A stretch of DNA of 64,000 bases from an uncultured Caryophanales bacterium (GCA_937902735.1 CALELS010000013.1:1-64000), one strand, 5' to 3'. Numbered from the stretch's first letter, positions 25,714-35,652 are shown. Numbers and translations are program-made. Notes: a model not told the origin generated them from the sequence alone.

Positions 25714-26910
25714 CTAATAATGTACCCTTCTCTTCGAAATCACAGATTGAAGAGCGGTAATTGTTAAGATGATAATTAAGAGGACAATTGAGCCGGCAGC
25801 AGCAACACCTGGAGAGATGTTACTCTTTGGGTCGAGTGAACGGTAAATCCAACCGACAACTGGCTCCCAAGTACGACCATCAGTACCACCAAAGTATTGA
25901 GACATTGATCCACCACGACCAGCGTAGACGGACATAACACCTGTATACATTTTGAAGGCACCAATGAATGAGGTAATTGTAATGTAAAGGATTTGTGGGG
26001 ATAAAAGCGGCAACGTAATTCTTCGCCAAATCGTAATCGAAGAAGCACCATCAACTTTCGCAGCGTCACTATATTGTTTATCAATAGTTGCAAGACCAGA
26101 CATAAAGACAAGAATCTTAAATGCCAGACCATTCCATATAGCGTAAACAACAATGACAACACCTTGGTTGAATTTTGTTGCAGCCTCAATGGTGTATTTA
26201 ACACCATTACCATAATCGATTTCAACTTTATCTTTGTTCAACCATCCGACAGGATTCAAACCAATTGTTCTAAGCATTAAGTTGATAATACCACCTTGAC
26301 CAGATGAGAATAACATCTGGAAGATGAGACCTAGAGCAATAGCGTTTGTAACATATGGAAGGAAGAATATCGTTTGATATAAACCTTTGAGTACCTTAAT
26401 TGAGTTAAGGAATGTCGCAAGTAATAAAGCAATGATAATGGTAAGTGGGACTTCAACAATAACAAGGATGAAAGTATTAAGAACCGCTGGTAAGAAATAT
26501 GGATCAGTTAATACTTGCACAAAGTTATCAAAACCAAATGAAGGAATAACTTGATAGACGATATCAATAATCTTACCTGGAATAATTGGTGAATATTCGA
26601 CAATAGTGTTATTGATAACTGCTTCAAAGAAGTTACCAAGAGCAAAGCTACCGGCACCTTTAATCCAGTCAAAGTCTTGAATGAAGGCCATGAAGAAGGT
26701 GTTCACGATTGGATAGAACATGAAGAACACCAAGAAAATCATGGCTGGAATCAAAACTAACCAAGCTGTCGCCCATTGAGGGAGAGAGACATGGCGTCGT
26801 TTTGAAATAAGGTGACTTGTAGAGTGTTTTTCCTCTAAGACAGCCTTACCTTCCTCTGTGTAGGTTGGTTCCACTACGACTTTTTCCCTTTCTAATGTTT
26901 TTACTGACAT
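25714..26910 (-). CDS. Sugar ABC transporter permease (MalF/UgpA type)
   Basis: A 398-residue permease with an extended cytosolic N-terminus (about 48 residues, basic RRH motif) and about seven membrane segments. The EAA-type loop is YSDAAKVDGASSITIWRRI near residue 287. Long extracytoplasmic loops at residues 82-130 and 225-250 are typical of the MalF partner. Ordered ATPase, permease A, permease B, binding protein on the minus strand. No promoter is seen in the 26-base gap to the ATPase, so they share a transcript. Confidence 0.92.
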   Translation of the reverse strand: MSVKTLEREKVVVEPTYTEEGKAVLEEKHSTSHLISKRRHVSLPQWATAWLVLIPAMIFLVFFMFYPIVNTFFMAFIQDFDWIKGAGSFALGNFFEAVINNTIVEYSPIIPGKIIDIVYQVIPSFGFDNFVQVLTDPYFLPAVLNTFILVIVEVPLTIIIALLLATFLNSIKVLKGLYQTIFFLPYVTNAIALGLIFQMLFSSGQGGIINLMLRTIGLNPVGWLNKDKVEIDYGNGVKYTIEAATKFNQGVVIVVYAIWNGLAFKILVFMSGLATIDKQYSDAAKVDGASSITIWRRITLPLLSPQILYITITSFIGAFKMYTGVMSVYAGRGGSMSQYFGGTDGRTWEPVVGWIYRSLDPKSNISPGVAAAGSIVLLIIILTITALQSVISKRRVHY

Positions 26911-26936
26911 GTGTTTAGTTTTTAAATAACGAAATG

Positions 26937-28475
26937 CTATTTAATCCTTTCACCTGTTTCTTCAAAGACATAGAATCGTTTGGCTTTGAAGTTTAATTTT
27001 TCTTTTCCTAAAACGTCACCTCTTAATTCGCTAGGAATGATAATCTTAAGACCAGCTTCTTGACCTTCGACATTACCAATAATCGTGATATCACGGCCAA
27101 TGTGTTGAACCATTTCAACAACAACTGGAATATTTCCACCCTTTTGATCAAAGGTGAAAGATTCTGGACGAACAGCAATTTTGACTTTGCGGTCTTTTAA
27201 GGTCTTTTCTTCATCGACCAATTTCTTAACTTCATGACCAGCTTCGTCAGTTTCAACTGTTTCAACTTTTTCGACAATTACATGAGTGCCTTGATATTCA
27301 GCACCTTTGTCAAATACTTTTCCACAAAGCATTAATTTTCCATCAACGATTTCACCATCGAAAACGTTAATAGCTGGAGAACCTAAGAATTTAGCAACGA
27401 ATAAGTTTGCTGGTTCTTCATAAACTCTTTGTGGTTCGTCAATTTGTTGGACGACACCTTCTTTCATAACAACGATTGTGTCGGAAATTGACATAGCTTC
27501 TTCTTGGTCGTGTGTAACGAAGACGGTAGTAATTCCAGTTTCTCTTTGAATACGTCTAATTTCTTCACGAGTTTGAAGACGGAGACGAGCATCAAGGTTA
27601 GAAAGTGGTTCGTCTAGAAGAAGGACTCTTGGTTTTTTGGCTAACGCACGTGCGATTGCAACACGCTGTTGTTGACCACCAGATAATTCTTTAGGTTTGC
27701 GATCGAGATATCTATCAATATCAACAATCTTTGCCATTTCTAAAGCAATGGCATCTTTTTCTTCTTTCGAAAGTTTTGTTTTACCAAGTTTCTTTGCGGC
27801 TTCTGGATCATTTTGTTTTAAAGCAGCATAGTCTTCTTTGGCTTTTGCATATTGAGCATGAGCCTTTTCGAATTCAGGACCAAGAAGAGCAATATGTTCT
27901 TCAACGTTTGCAATTCTTTCCTTAGAAGTTTCGATGAGTCTGATGTTGTTTTCTTTAACTTCTGACCAATAATCAATTAATTCTTGGTCTCCAACAGCTT
28001 CAGCTCCTGTAATCCTGGCATTGGCTTTTTCAACCATCTTTTCGGATTTACGAATTTGACGTTTTAAAGCAGCAAGGTCGGATTTTGACTGTGCCAAGTC
28101 ATGTTTCAAATTGGAAATCTGATTTTTTTCATTTCCAAATGGACCTGGGAAGCGCACATTATCGAGTGGGAATTGGATATTTTGCTTCACTGAAAGATGT
28201 GGATAAAGAGCATAGTTTTGGAAAACTAGTCCAATACCACGGTTTTCAGGAGGAAGGTTAGTAACATCGTCTTCACCAAACCATATGTGACCGTCGGTTG
28301 GTTTATGTAAACCAGCAATCATATAAAGAGTAGTTGATTTACCGCATCCAGATGGACCTAAAAGCCCGACGAGTTTACCATCGGGAATAACGAAGTTCAT
28401 CTTGTTAACAGCAGTAGTTTCGACACCCTTTTTACCGACGAAGGTTTTTGTAAGATTTTCAATTCTTACTTCCAT
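26937..28475 (-). CDS. Sugar ABC transporter ATPase (MsmX/UgpC type) with a coiled-coil insertion
   Basis: A 512-residue ATPase. Walker A GPSGCGKST (40-48), Q-loop Gln86, signature LSGGQ (264-268), Walker B LLLDEP (285-290), H-loop in VTHDQEEA and a C-terminal TOBE/OB domain. Between the Q-loop and the signature there are about 178 residues where relatives have about 53: residues about 115-245 form a charged, heptad-like helical insert (SNLKHDLAQSKSDLAALK onward). It would project from the helical subdomain near the permease contact. Frame is open throughout, so this is not an assembly artefact. It heads the operon. Confidence 0.93.
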   Translation of the reverse strand: MEVRIENLTKTFVGKKGVETTAVNKMNFVIPDGKLVGLLGPSGCGKSTTLYMIAGLHKPTDGHIWFGEDDVTNLPPENRGIGLVFQNYALYPHLSVKQNIQFPLDNVRFPGPFGNEKNQISNLKHDLAQSKSDLAALKRQIRKSEKMVEKANARITGAEAVGDQELIDYWSEVKENNIRLIETSKERIANVEEHIALLGPEFEKAHAQYAKAKEDYAALKQNDPEAAKKLGKTKLSKEEKDAIALEMAKIVDIDRYLDRKPKELSGGQQQRVAIARALAKKPRVLLLDEPLSNLDARLRLQTREEIRRIQRETGITTVFVTHDQEEAMSISDTIVVMKEGVVQQIDEPQRVYEEPANLFVAKFLGSPAINVFDGEIVDGKLMLCGKVFDKGAEYQGTHVIVEKVETVETDEAGHEVKKLVDEEKTLKDRKVKIAVRPESFTFDQKGGNIPVVVEMVQHIGRDITIIGNVEGQEAGLKIIIPSELRGDVLGKEKLNFKAKRFYVFEETGERIK

Positions 28476-28503
28476 GTAATTTACCTCCTATGGTGTAATT
28501 TAC

Positions 28504-28520
28504 TGTAGTTAATTACTACA
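28504..28520. promoter_or_regulatory. Palindrome in the ABC-operon leader
   Basis: TGTAGT-TAATT-ACTACA lies about 30 bases before the ATPase start, in the likely 5' untranslated region or promoter of the operon. Operator-like; regulator unknown. Confidence 0.45.
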
Positions 28521-28562
28521 CGAAAATATTAACATAGTTATATTTTAAAAGGAAAGAAAAAT

Positions 28563-28576
28563 TGATAGCGCTTTCT
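28563..28576. promoter_or_regulatory. cre-like site upstream of the ABC operon
   Basis: TGATAGCGCTTTCT fits the CcpA/LacI cre consensus apart from the last base and has the central CG. It lies about 90 bases upstream of the ATPase start. Confidence 0.55.
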
Positions 28577-28594
28577 TAGAGGCGCTTTTTCTTA

Positions 28595-28624
28595 CAAAAA
28601 AGCCCCAATTCCTAGGGGTTTTTC
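28595..28624. terminator. Terminator after the RDD genes, possibly bidirectional
   Basis: CCCC/GGGG stem around an 8-base loop with A-runs on one side and T-runs on the other, so it could act in both directions. It ends the transcript of 28693-31028. Confidence 0.75.
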
Positions 28625-28692
28625 ATTAATTTTTACGATCTCCTTGAGATAAAATGTTTAAATTTTATTTAGCAACTTAGTGAATTATTTTA

Positions 28693-29895
28693 TTACTTAT
28701 CTTTGTCAAGTTCTTTCTTAATATCTTCGTCCACTATCTTCGAACCAACTTGGATAATGTGGGCATCTACAATCTTTCCATTTGAGTATTTTTCGATGTC
28801 TTTTGCGATATTTTCTTCATATTCAGCTTCTTCATTGGCGTTTTTAAAGAAGATACTTTCTTTTAGATCCACTACCATGGTTCCAGCAACAAAATCATGG
28901 AGAGAACGATTCTTTTTATTAACTAATGTAGCGATTAATAAGGCAGTAATAACAATACCTAAAGTTGCAAGACTTCTAATATCTAATATTCCTAGAAGGA
29001 ATGTGCCTAAAGTAATTTCTAAAAAGAAGAACAAAAATCTTAATAATATTTGAGGTCTAGTCACCTTATATCCATTCTTATTTACAAGTCCTAACGAGAA
29101 GGTTAACTTGCCAAGTGTTTCACCGTTTTTGAAAATCATCGGGAATAATAGATAAATAAGAGCAAAGAAGAAAATATAAGTTGGTATAAATTCAAATAGT
29201 TGAATGAGAGTCAAATTCCTATTGATTGTTTTATAAAAATCAGAATAATAAAAATCAGAGCAAGCTGCAATAATTTTATCTTTGATAAAGTTTACTGCTT
29301 TTGTCTTATCTACACCCTCTTTAATTTGATATATTTTGGTTTCTTCATTTAAGATAAATTCTTCTTTATTTTCTAAGATATTTTCCTTAAACCAATCGAG
29401 AGTATATATGTCTTTTGGAAGATATTCGTTATCATCAACTTTGATTGTTTCATTATAATGAGGGGAGACAAAATGATCTTTCTCCATTTCATAATGATAT
29501 TCACTTGTATCTATAGGTAATTCAATGCCCTCACCAGTTAAGAAATTTAGATAATAATATTGAAGATGAGATACAAAATAATTGGAGTCTATATCAGTAA
29601 ATTTGTTTAATTGAACAATTTTTGAATTTTTAGATGAATCAATCTTTGTTGTGTAATCTTTTACTTCGATAAGATCACTACCACCACTATCGTTTTGTTG
29701 CATAACAATATACAAGTGGGTGGCTAATTGATAATTCCTTCCTTCATTATATATCTCAGTTTTATGAAATACTGGGTTTGTAAAAAGTGGCATTAAAAAG
29801 ACTGCAGTCGATAACCAAAGCACTACAAATAAAAGACCATCCATCATAGATGCGATAAGTCTTTTTAGAAAATGTGGTTTAGTTATTTTTTTCAT
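28693..29895 (-). CDS. RDD-family membrane protein with a large extracytoplasmic domain (paralogue 1)
   Basis: A 400-residue protein. One N-terminal membrane helix at about residues 12-34 (LIASMMDGLLFVVLW, with the R/D positions typical of RDD) is followed by about 190 polar residues outside the membrane. Further helices at about 232-330 include NGETLGKLTFSLGLVNKNGY, and the C-terminus is a charged cytosolic tail. RDD proteins are poorly understood; some are Na+/H+ antiporters. Its start overlaps the stop of the gene at 29892 by 4 bases (ATGA). The two neighbours share layout and motif, so they are a tandem duplication. Confidence 0.8.
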   Translation of the reverse strand: MKKITKPHFLKRLIASMMDGLLFVVLWLSTAVFLMPLFTNPVFHKTEIYNEGRNYQLATHLYIVMQQNDSGGSDLIEVKDYTTKIDSSKNSKIVQLNKFTDIDSNYFVSHLQYYYLNFLTGEGIELPIDTSEYHYEMEKDHFVSPHYNETIKVDDNEYLPKDIYTLDWFKENILENKEEFILNEETKIYQIKEGVDKTKAVNFIKDKIIAACSDFYYSDFYKTINRNLTLIQLFEFIPTYIFFFALIYLLFPMIFKNGETLGKLTFSLGLVNKNGYKVTRPQILLRFLFFFLEITLGTFLLGILDIRSLATLGIVITALLIATLVNKKNRSLHDFVAGTMVVDLKESIFFKNANEEAEYEENIAKDIEKYSNGKIVDAHIIQVGSKIVDEDIKKELDKDK

Positions 29896-31028
29896 TCTTC
29901 ATTAATGTAATTTTCATCTTCAAGCATTGAGAACGCTATTTCATCTGCTCTTGTTTCAAAGATTTTTGAAGTGTTTGTTTCTATAACAATTGTTTGACCT
30001 GTTAAGTCATGAAGTGCAGTTCTTTTTGGTGAAGCCATCATAAGGGCAAACGAGACTAAAAGGATAATTAAACCTATAAGAACTAGGATATATTCAGTAA
30101 CAAATGGGATAAAAGATAAGGCTGTAAGAGTTAAGAATAATGGGATATATCGCATTAAAACTTGATAACGTTGGTGTTTGTATCCATATATATTGGCAAG
30201 CCCAAGTTTAAAGATCATCTTACCAAGTGTTGCCCCATCTTTTCTAATAATAGGAATTAATATATAAACAAGTGCCGTGCCAAGTAAGGCAGCGATATAG
30301 AATGCTAAAGAAGTAAAGAAATTAGTTTTTGTATTAAGTGAATAATAATAATTGGAGAACATCAAATGGTTATATGCTGTTTGATATTGAGTAAACAAAG
30401 CACCTTTTAAATCTTTTGGTGTAATATCAATTTGTTCGCCAGTAGATTCATTAAATCTTTTTTCTCTAGGGATACCTATTTTTTCTAAATCATATTCGCT
30501 AGCTTCGTTTTTCTGATAAGTAAATAATGAAGTTGATTTTTCAGCATCTGGGTCTTCACCAATACCTAAAATATTTTCGTTATACCAACTTATGGTAAAT
30601 TTATCTTTAGCATGAATTTCTTTACCATCTTCGGTCCAAGTTTCATCAACGTTTGGAGCAATTTTGTATTCTTCTGGTAGATAAACTTCAACATCATTAG
30701 GGATTTCCATCTTAGTGGTGTCCCCTACTAAATAATGAAGATAATAATATCTAAGGACATAATCATATGAACGATAATCTTCAAAATCAGACTTTTCATA
30801 TTGATCAAGAATGTTTTCATTCATATAACATAAACCTGAATTAAATCTATATTCGCGCATCAAACTACGTTCATTACTTGTGATATTAATTGCACCAATA
30901 AATGTTCCAATCGCAAAAACTGAAGTAATAATAATCGTACAAACTAAATCAAAAATTGCTGCTACTAGACGATAGCCATGTTTTGCAAGATTAGTATGTC
31001 TTGGAAGAGTATATTTTTTATCAGCCAT
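29892..31028 (-). CDS. RDD-family membrane protein with a large extracytoplasmic domain (paralogue 2)
   Basis: A 378-residue paralogue of the following gene. First helix at about residues 17-48 (YRLVAAIFDLVCTIIITS), outer domain about 50-235, then two or three helices with GATLGKMIFKLGLANIYGYK and the late RTALHDLTGQTIV motif, and an acidic tail. Stop codon TGA overlaps the start of paralogue 1, so translation is coupled. Possible roles are ion exchange or envelope stress; none is demonstrated by sequence. It is the first gene of the pair, upstream of the tuf terminator region. Confidence 0.8.
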   Translation of the reverse strand: MADKKYTLPRHTNLAKHGYRLVAAIFDLVCTIIITSVFAIGTFIGAINITSNERSLMREYRFNSGLCYMNENILDQYEKSDFEDYRSYDYVLRYYYLHYLVGDTTKMEIPNDVEVYLPEEYKIAPNVDETWTEDGKEIHAKDKFTISWYNENILGIGEDPDAEKSTSLFTYQKNEASEYDLEKIGIPREKRFNESTGEQIDITPKDLKGALFTQYQTAYNHLMFSNYYYSLNTKTNFFTSLAFYIAALLGTALVYILIPIIRKDGATLGKMIFKLGLANIYGYKHQRYQVLMRYIPLFLTLTALSFIPFVTEYILVLIGLIILLVSFALMMASPKRTALHDLTGQTIVIETNTSKIFETRADEIAFSMLEDENYINEE

Positions 31029-31107
31029 AAGATATGAATTAATTATTAAACAATATAATTAAAAAATCAATTTTATATCAAAATAAGATATAGGAAGTCC
31101 ATTCAAA

Positions 31108-31137
31108 TAATAAAAGCTAGAACCTAAGTCCTAGCTT
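31108..31137 (-). terminator. tuf terminator
   Basis: AAGCTAG and CTAGCTT arms with a 10-base loop and a T-rich tail, 26 bases past the tuf stop. Confidence 0.88.
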
Positions 31138-31162
31138 AATATTGTTTTTTTAGATTCTTAAA

Positions 31163-32347
31163 TTATTTAAGAATTTCGGTAACAGAACCACTACCAACGG
31201 TACGTCCACCTTCACGGATGGAGAATTTTGTACCTTTTTCAATGGCGACTGGGTGAATAAGTTCAACTGTTAATTCAACGTTATCACCTGGCATAACCAT
31301 TTCGACACCAGCTGGAAGTGTAATAACACCAGTAATATCGGTTGTGTGGAAGTAGAATTGTGGACGATAGTTGCTTAAGAAAGCTGTATGACGGCCACCT
31401 TCTTCTTTTTTAAGAACGTAGACACTAGCGGTGAATTTGGTATGTGGGGTGACGCTTCCTGGTTTTGCGAGAACTTGACCACGGACGACTTGATCACGGT
31501 TGATACCACGGAGAAGAACACCAACGTTATCACCTGGTTCAGCGTAGTCAAGAAGTTTACGGAACATTTCAAGACCAGTAACGACTGTTTTTTGAGTATC
31601 TTTAATACCAACGATTTCAACTTCGTCATTGAGTTTGACAACACCACGTTCAACTCTACCAGTGACGACTGTACCACGACCAGTAATGGTGAGGACGTCT
31701 TCGATTGGGAGAAGGAATGGTTTGTCTTTATCGTGGGTTGGGAGTGGGATGTAGCTATCAACAGCATCCATAAGTTCTTGGATGTGTGTTTGAGCTTCAG
31801 CATCGCCATCAAGAGCTAATTTAGCTGAACCACGAATGACTGGGACTTCGTCTCCTGGGAATCCATAAGATGAAAGGAGATCACGAACGTCCATTTCAAC
31901 TAAGTCGATGAGTTCTGGGTCATCAACAAGGTCGGTTTTGTTTAAGAAAACAACGATATATGGAACACCGACTTGACGAGCAAGAAGAATGTGTTCACGA
32001 GTTTGTGGCATAACACCATCGGTAGCAGCAACAACAAGAATAGCACCATCCATTTGAGCAGCACCAGTAATCATGTTTTTAACATAGTCGGCGTGCCCTG
32101 GGCAGTCAACGTGAGCATAGTGACGTTTTTCGGTTTCGTATTCGATGTGTGCAGTATTGATTGTAATACCACGGGCCTTTTCTTCTGGAGCAGCATCGAT
32201 TTCATCATATGCTTTGGCCACCGCTCCACCTTTTTTAGCAAGGTAGGTTGTGATAGCAGCAGTTAATGTGGTTTTACCATGGTCAACGTGTCCAATGGTA
32301 CCAATGTTTAAGTGTGGTTTGCTTCTATCAAATTTTGCTTTTGCCAT
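31163..32347 (-). CDS. tuf: Elongation factor Tu
   Basis: GTPase that brings aminoacyl-tRNA to the ribosome. The 394 residues have the full G motifs: GHVDHGKTT (G1, residues 19-27), RGITINTAH (G2), DCPGHADY (G3), NKTD (G4) and the SA/GSAKLAL region (G5), then the two beta-barrel domains. AGGAGGA precedes the ATG. It is the last gene of rpsL-rpsG-fusA-tuf, separated from fusA by 96 bases in which no separate promoter is certain. Confidence 0.99.
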   Translation of the reverse strand: MAKAKFDRSKPHLNIGTIGHVDHGKTTLTAAITTYLAKKGGAVAKAYDEIDAAPEEKARGITINTAHIEYETEKRHYAHVDCPGHADYVKNMITGAAQMDGAILVVAATDGVMPQTREHILLARQVGVPYIVVFLNKTDLVDDPELIDLVEMDVRDLLSSYGFPGDEVPVIRGSAKLALDGDAEAQTHIQELMDAVDSYIPLPTHDKDKPFLLPIEDVLTITGRGTVVTGRVERGVVKLNDEVEIVGIKDTQKTVVTGLEMFRKLLDYAEPGDNVGVLLRGINRDQVVRGQVLAKPGSVTPHTKFTASVYVLKKEEGGRHTAFLSNYRPQFYFHTTDITGVITLPAGVEMVMPGDNVELTVELIHPVAIEKGTKFSIREGGRTVGSGSVTEILK

Positions 32348-32443
32348 AGATTTGAATTTCCTCCTTAATAGTCATTAAACCTATTTAACGACTTTCATAA
32401 TATAGCAAGTTTTTTTCAAAATCAACACAAAGTGTTAACTTGA

Positions 32444-34522
32444 TTAGCGATTCGACATGCCGGATTTTTTAATAATTTCGTCTTGTACGAATCTTGGGCA
32501 TTCGCCATAATGGTCGAATTGCATAGTGTAGTTTCCACGACCTTGTGTGAAGCTACGTAAATCAGTGACGTAGCCAAACATTTCGGCTAATGGTACTTCT
32601 GCTTCGACTATTTTAGCGTTACCTCTTTGGGTTTCACCAGTCATATTACCTCTACGACGAGAAATGTCACCGATAACGTCACCATAATATTGTTCTGGAA
32701 CAGTGACTTCAATCTTCATGATTGGTTCAAGGATGACTGGATCACACTTTTTAGCAGCTTCTTTAAGAGCCATTGAAGCAGCGATTTTATATGCGGCTTC
32801 CGAAGAGTCAACATCGTGGCTACTACCATCAAAGAGGGTAGCTTTGATATCGATAACTGGATAACCGGCTACAAGACCTCTATTAAGAGCATCTTCTAGT
32901 CCATCTTGAGTTGGGCGGATATATTCTCTTGGAACACTACCACCGACAACGGCATCAACGAATTCGAAACCTTTGCCTTCGTTAGGTTCAAAGCGAATCC
33001 ATACGTGACCATATTGACCACGTCCACCACTTTGTTTGATGTATTTACCTTCACATTCGGCTGAACGACGAATGGTTTCACGATATCCGACTTGAGGAGC
33101 ACCAACGTTAACATTGACGTTAAATTCTCTTCTCATACGGTCAACGATAATGTCAAGGTGAAGTTCACCAACACCAGCGATGATTGTTTGACCGGTTTCA
33201 ACGTTTGTATGAACTTTAAATGTTGGGTCTTCTTCCGCGAGTTTTTGAAGAGCGATTGACATCTTTTCTTGGTCAGCTTTTGATTTTGGTTCAACAGCTT
33301 CTTCAATAACTGGTTCTGGGAATTCCATTCTTTCAAGAATGACTTCATTCTTTTCATCACAAAGGGTGTCACCAGTTGTGGTATTTTTAAGACCAACAAC
33401 AGCACCGATATCACCAGCGTGTAAAGCATCAACTTCTTCACGGTGGTTGGAGTGCATCAAGACGACACGAGCAATTCTTTCCTTTTGACCTTTGGTGGAA
33501 TTGAGGACGTAAGAACCACTGGTTAATACACCACTATAAACGCGGACATAAGCTAAACGACCAATGAATGGGTCGGTAGCAATTTTGAATGCTAAGGCAG
33601 CAAGTGGAGCCTTATCATCTGGGACACATTCCACTTTTTCACCCATTTCGTTTTCACCAACAGCATGTGGGATATCAAGTGGAGATGGAAGATATGCAAT
33701 AACACCGTCAAGGAGTAATTGAATACCTTTATTTTTATAAGCACTACCACAGAAGACTGGGTGGAATTCACCTGTAAGAACAGCCTTACGGATAGTGGAA
33801 TAAATCATATCATTTGGAACTTCTTCACCTTCTAAGACAAGCATCATAAGATCATCATCAAAGGCAGCGAGAGCTTCAAGTAATTTTTGACGAAGTTGAG
33901 CAACTTTTTCAGCATATTCTGCTGGAACAGGTGCTTCTGTTGGAGCTTCGTCTTTATCGCTTGTATACATCCAAGCTTTATTTTCAATGATATCGATGAC
34001 ACCATTGAAGCCATTTTCACGGCCGATTGGATATTGAACAGCTTCGGCATTAGCAGCAAGTCTTTCATGAAGAGATGCAACACACATATCGAAGTCAGCA
34101 CCGATAGCGTCTAATTTGTTAACAAATACAATACGTGGAACACCATATTTTGTACCTTGTCTCCAAACTGTTTCGGTTTGTGGTTCAACACCATTTTTAC
34201 CATCAAGAACAGTAACAGCACCATCAAGGACACGAAGTGAACGTTCGACTTCAACGGTGAAGTCAACGTGCCCTGGAGTGTCGATGATGTTTACACGATT
34301 ACCTTTCCAGAATGCAGTTGTAGCTGCGGAGGTGATGGTAATACCTCTTTCTTGTTCTTGTTCCATCCAGTCCATTGTTGCGGCACCTTCGTGAACCTCA
34401 CCAATTTTGTGGATCTTACCAGTGAAATAAAGAATTCTTTCGGTGGTAGTTGTTTTACCAGCATCGATGTGAGCCATGATACCGATATTTCTGGTATGAG
34501 CTAAATCAAATTCTCTTGCCAT
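32444..34522 (-). CDS. fusA: Elongation factor G
   Basis: Translocase GTPase, 692 residues, five-domain layout. G1 is AHIDAGKTTTTERIL (residues 17-31), G2 is RGITITSAAT, G3 DTPGHVDF, G4 NKLDAIGAD; domain IV carries the GGRGQYGHV loop. Length is standard. Follows rpsG by 9 bases, as in the universal str operon. Confidence 0.99.
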   Translation of the reverse strand: MAREFDLAHTRNIGIMAHIDAGKTTTTERILYFTGKIHKIGEVHEGAATMDWMEQEQERGITITSAATTAFWKGNRVNIIDTPGHVDFTVEVERSLRVLDGAVTVLDGKNGVEPQTETVWRQGTKYGVPRIVFVNKLDAIGADFDMCVASLHERLAANAEAVQYPIGRENGFNGVIDIIENKAWMYTSDKDEAPTEAPVPAEYAEKVAQLRQKLLEALAAFDDDLMMLVLEGEEVPNDMIYSTIRKAVLTGEFHPVFCGSAYKNKGIQLLLDGVIAYLPSPLDIPHAVGENEMGEKVECVPDDKAPLAALAFKIATDPFIGRLAYVRVYSGVLTSGSYVLNSTKGQKERIARVVLMHSNHREEVDALHAGDIGAVVGLKNTTTGDTLCDEKNEVILERMEFPEPVIEEAVEPKSKADQEKMSIALQKLAEEDPTFKVHTNVETGQTIIAGVGELHLDIIVDRMRREFNVNVNVGAPQVGYRETIRRSAECEGKYIKQSGGRGQYGHVWIRFEPNEGKGFEFVDAVVGGSVPREYIRPTQDGLEDALNRGLVAGYPVIDIKATLFDGSSHDVDSSEAAYKIAASMALKEAAKKCDPVILEPIMKIEVTVPEQYYGDVIGDISRRRGNMTGETQRGNAKIVEAEVPLAEMFGYVTDLRSFTQGRGNYTMQFDHYGECPRFVQDEIIKKSGMSNR

Positions 34523-34531
34523 AAATTTATC

Positions 34532-35002
34532 CTACCATCTATAGTGAGCATACGCTTTGTTAGCTTCAGCCATCTTATGCGTATCTTCTTTCTTCTTAAC
34601 TGATGCACCTGTGCCGTTAGCAGCATCGATAATTTCATTGGCTAATTTATCTTCCATTGATTTTTCGTTTCTGAGTCTAGCATAGGTAACTAACCAGCGA
34701 AGACCGAGAGTGGTTTTTCTTTCCATGGAAACTTCCACTGGGACTTGATAGTTAGCTGCGCCAATACGACGAACTTTGAGTTCGACTTCTGGCATTATAT
34801 TATTAATTGCGGTTGCAAAGACGTCCATTGCCGGTTTACCAGTTTGTTTTTCAATCTTTTTGAAAGCGTTATAGAGGATTGTTTGAGCAGTTCCTCTTTT
34901 ACCATCGACCATAATACGGTTGATTAAACGTGTGACAAGTTTACTGTTATAAATTGGATCTGGTAAGACTTCACGTTTTGCAACATTACCTTTACGTGGC
35001 AT
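34532..35002 (-). CDS. rpsG: Ribosomal protein S7
   Basis: Organises the 3' major domain of 16S rRNA. The 156-residue protein begins MPRKGNVAKREVLPDP and has the GTAQTILYNAF and EVRPRRIG-like (ELKVRRIGAANYQVP) segments and the C-terminal AHYRW end. AGGAGAAAC precedes it. Located between rpsL and fusA, 32 bases after rpsL. Confidence 0.98.
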   Translation of the reverse strand: MPRKGNVAKREVLPDPIYNSKLVTRLINRIMVDGKRGTAQTILYNAFKKIEKQTGKPAMDVFATAINNIMPEVELKVRRIGAANYQVPVEVSMERKTTLGLRWLVTYARLRNEKSMEDKLANEIIDAANGTGASVKKKEDTHKMAEANKAYAHYRW

Positions 35003-35034
35003 ATTGTTTCTCCTTTCTTAATATGACTTCGTTA

Positions 35035-35454
35035 TTATTTGGCGGCTTTTGGCTTCTTAGTGCCGTATAAGGAACGTCCTTGACGTCTCTTTTCGATACC
35101 AGCACAGTCAAGAGTACCGCGCACAATGTGATAACGAACACCTGGTAAATCTTTTACACGGCCACCACGAATGATGACTGTGGAGTGTTCTTGTAAATTG
35201 TGACCTTCACCACCGATATATGCGGTGACTTCATATCCGTTAGATAAACGGACACGGGCGTATTTACGAAGAGCTGAGTTTGGCTTCTTAGGGGTCATGG
35301 TACCCACACGAGTACAAACGCCTCTCTTTTGAGCGCTGTTTTGATTGGTTTCACGTGATTGAAGTGAATTCCATCTTTTTCCTAAAGCAGGAGCTTTGGA
35401 TTTCTTAACGCCTTTACTACGTCCATTTTTGACTAATTGATTAATGGTTGGCAT
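35035..35454 (-). CDS. rpsL: Ribosomal protein S12
   Basis: Decoding-centre protein of 139 residues. The start at 35454 (MPTINQLVKNGR) was chosen because GGAAGGAGGACAATC directly precedes it; the longer frame to 35505 adds residues foreign to the family. The conserved PKKPNSALRK loop (streptomycin/accuracy site) is intact, and no resistance-type change of that lysine is seen. It heads the str operon. Confidence 0.98.
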   Translation of the reverse strand: MPTINQLVKNGRSKGVKKSKAPALGKRWNSLQSRETNQNSAQKRGVCTRVGTMTPKKPNSALRKYARVRLSNGYEVTAYIGGEGHNLQEHSTVIIRGGRVKDLPGVRYHIVRGTLDCAGIEKRRQGRSLYGTKKPKAAK

Positions 35455-35555
35455 TGATTGTCCTCCTTCCAATGTTTCCCGAGCACACATCTCCGGGTGT
35501 ATCATAGTCCTAATTTTGGTCTATTTTAAACACGAATCAGCATGCGTGCTTATAA

Positions 35556-35584
35556 AGAATACAAACATGATAAAATTATGTCAA
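35556..35584 (-). promoter_or_regulatory. str operon promoter
   Basis: TTGACA (35579-35584), 17 bases, TATTCT (35556-35561). The leader of about 95 nt contains an imperfect hairpin (CACGCATGCTGATTCGTG region, about 35531-35550), a candidate site for translational feedback. Confidence 0.7.
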
Positions 35585-35652
35585 CAAATATTTTTAAATA
35601 TTTATTAAAGATATATAGCACACAGCACCCAGTGTACTAATATGTTTAATTG

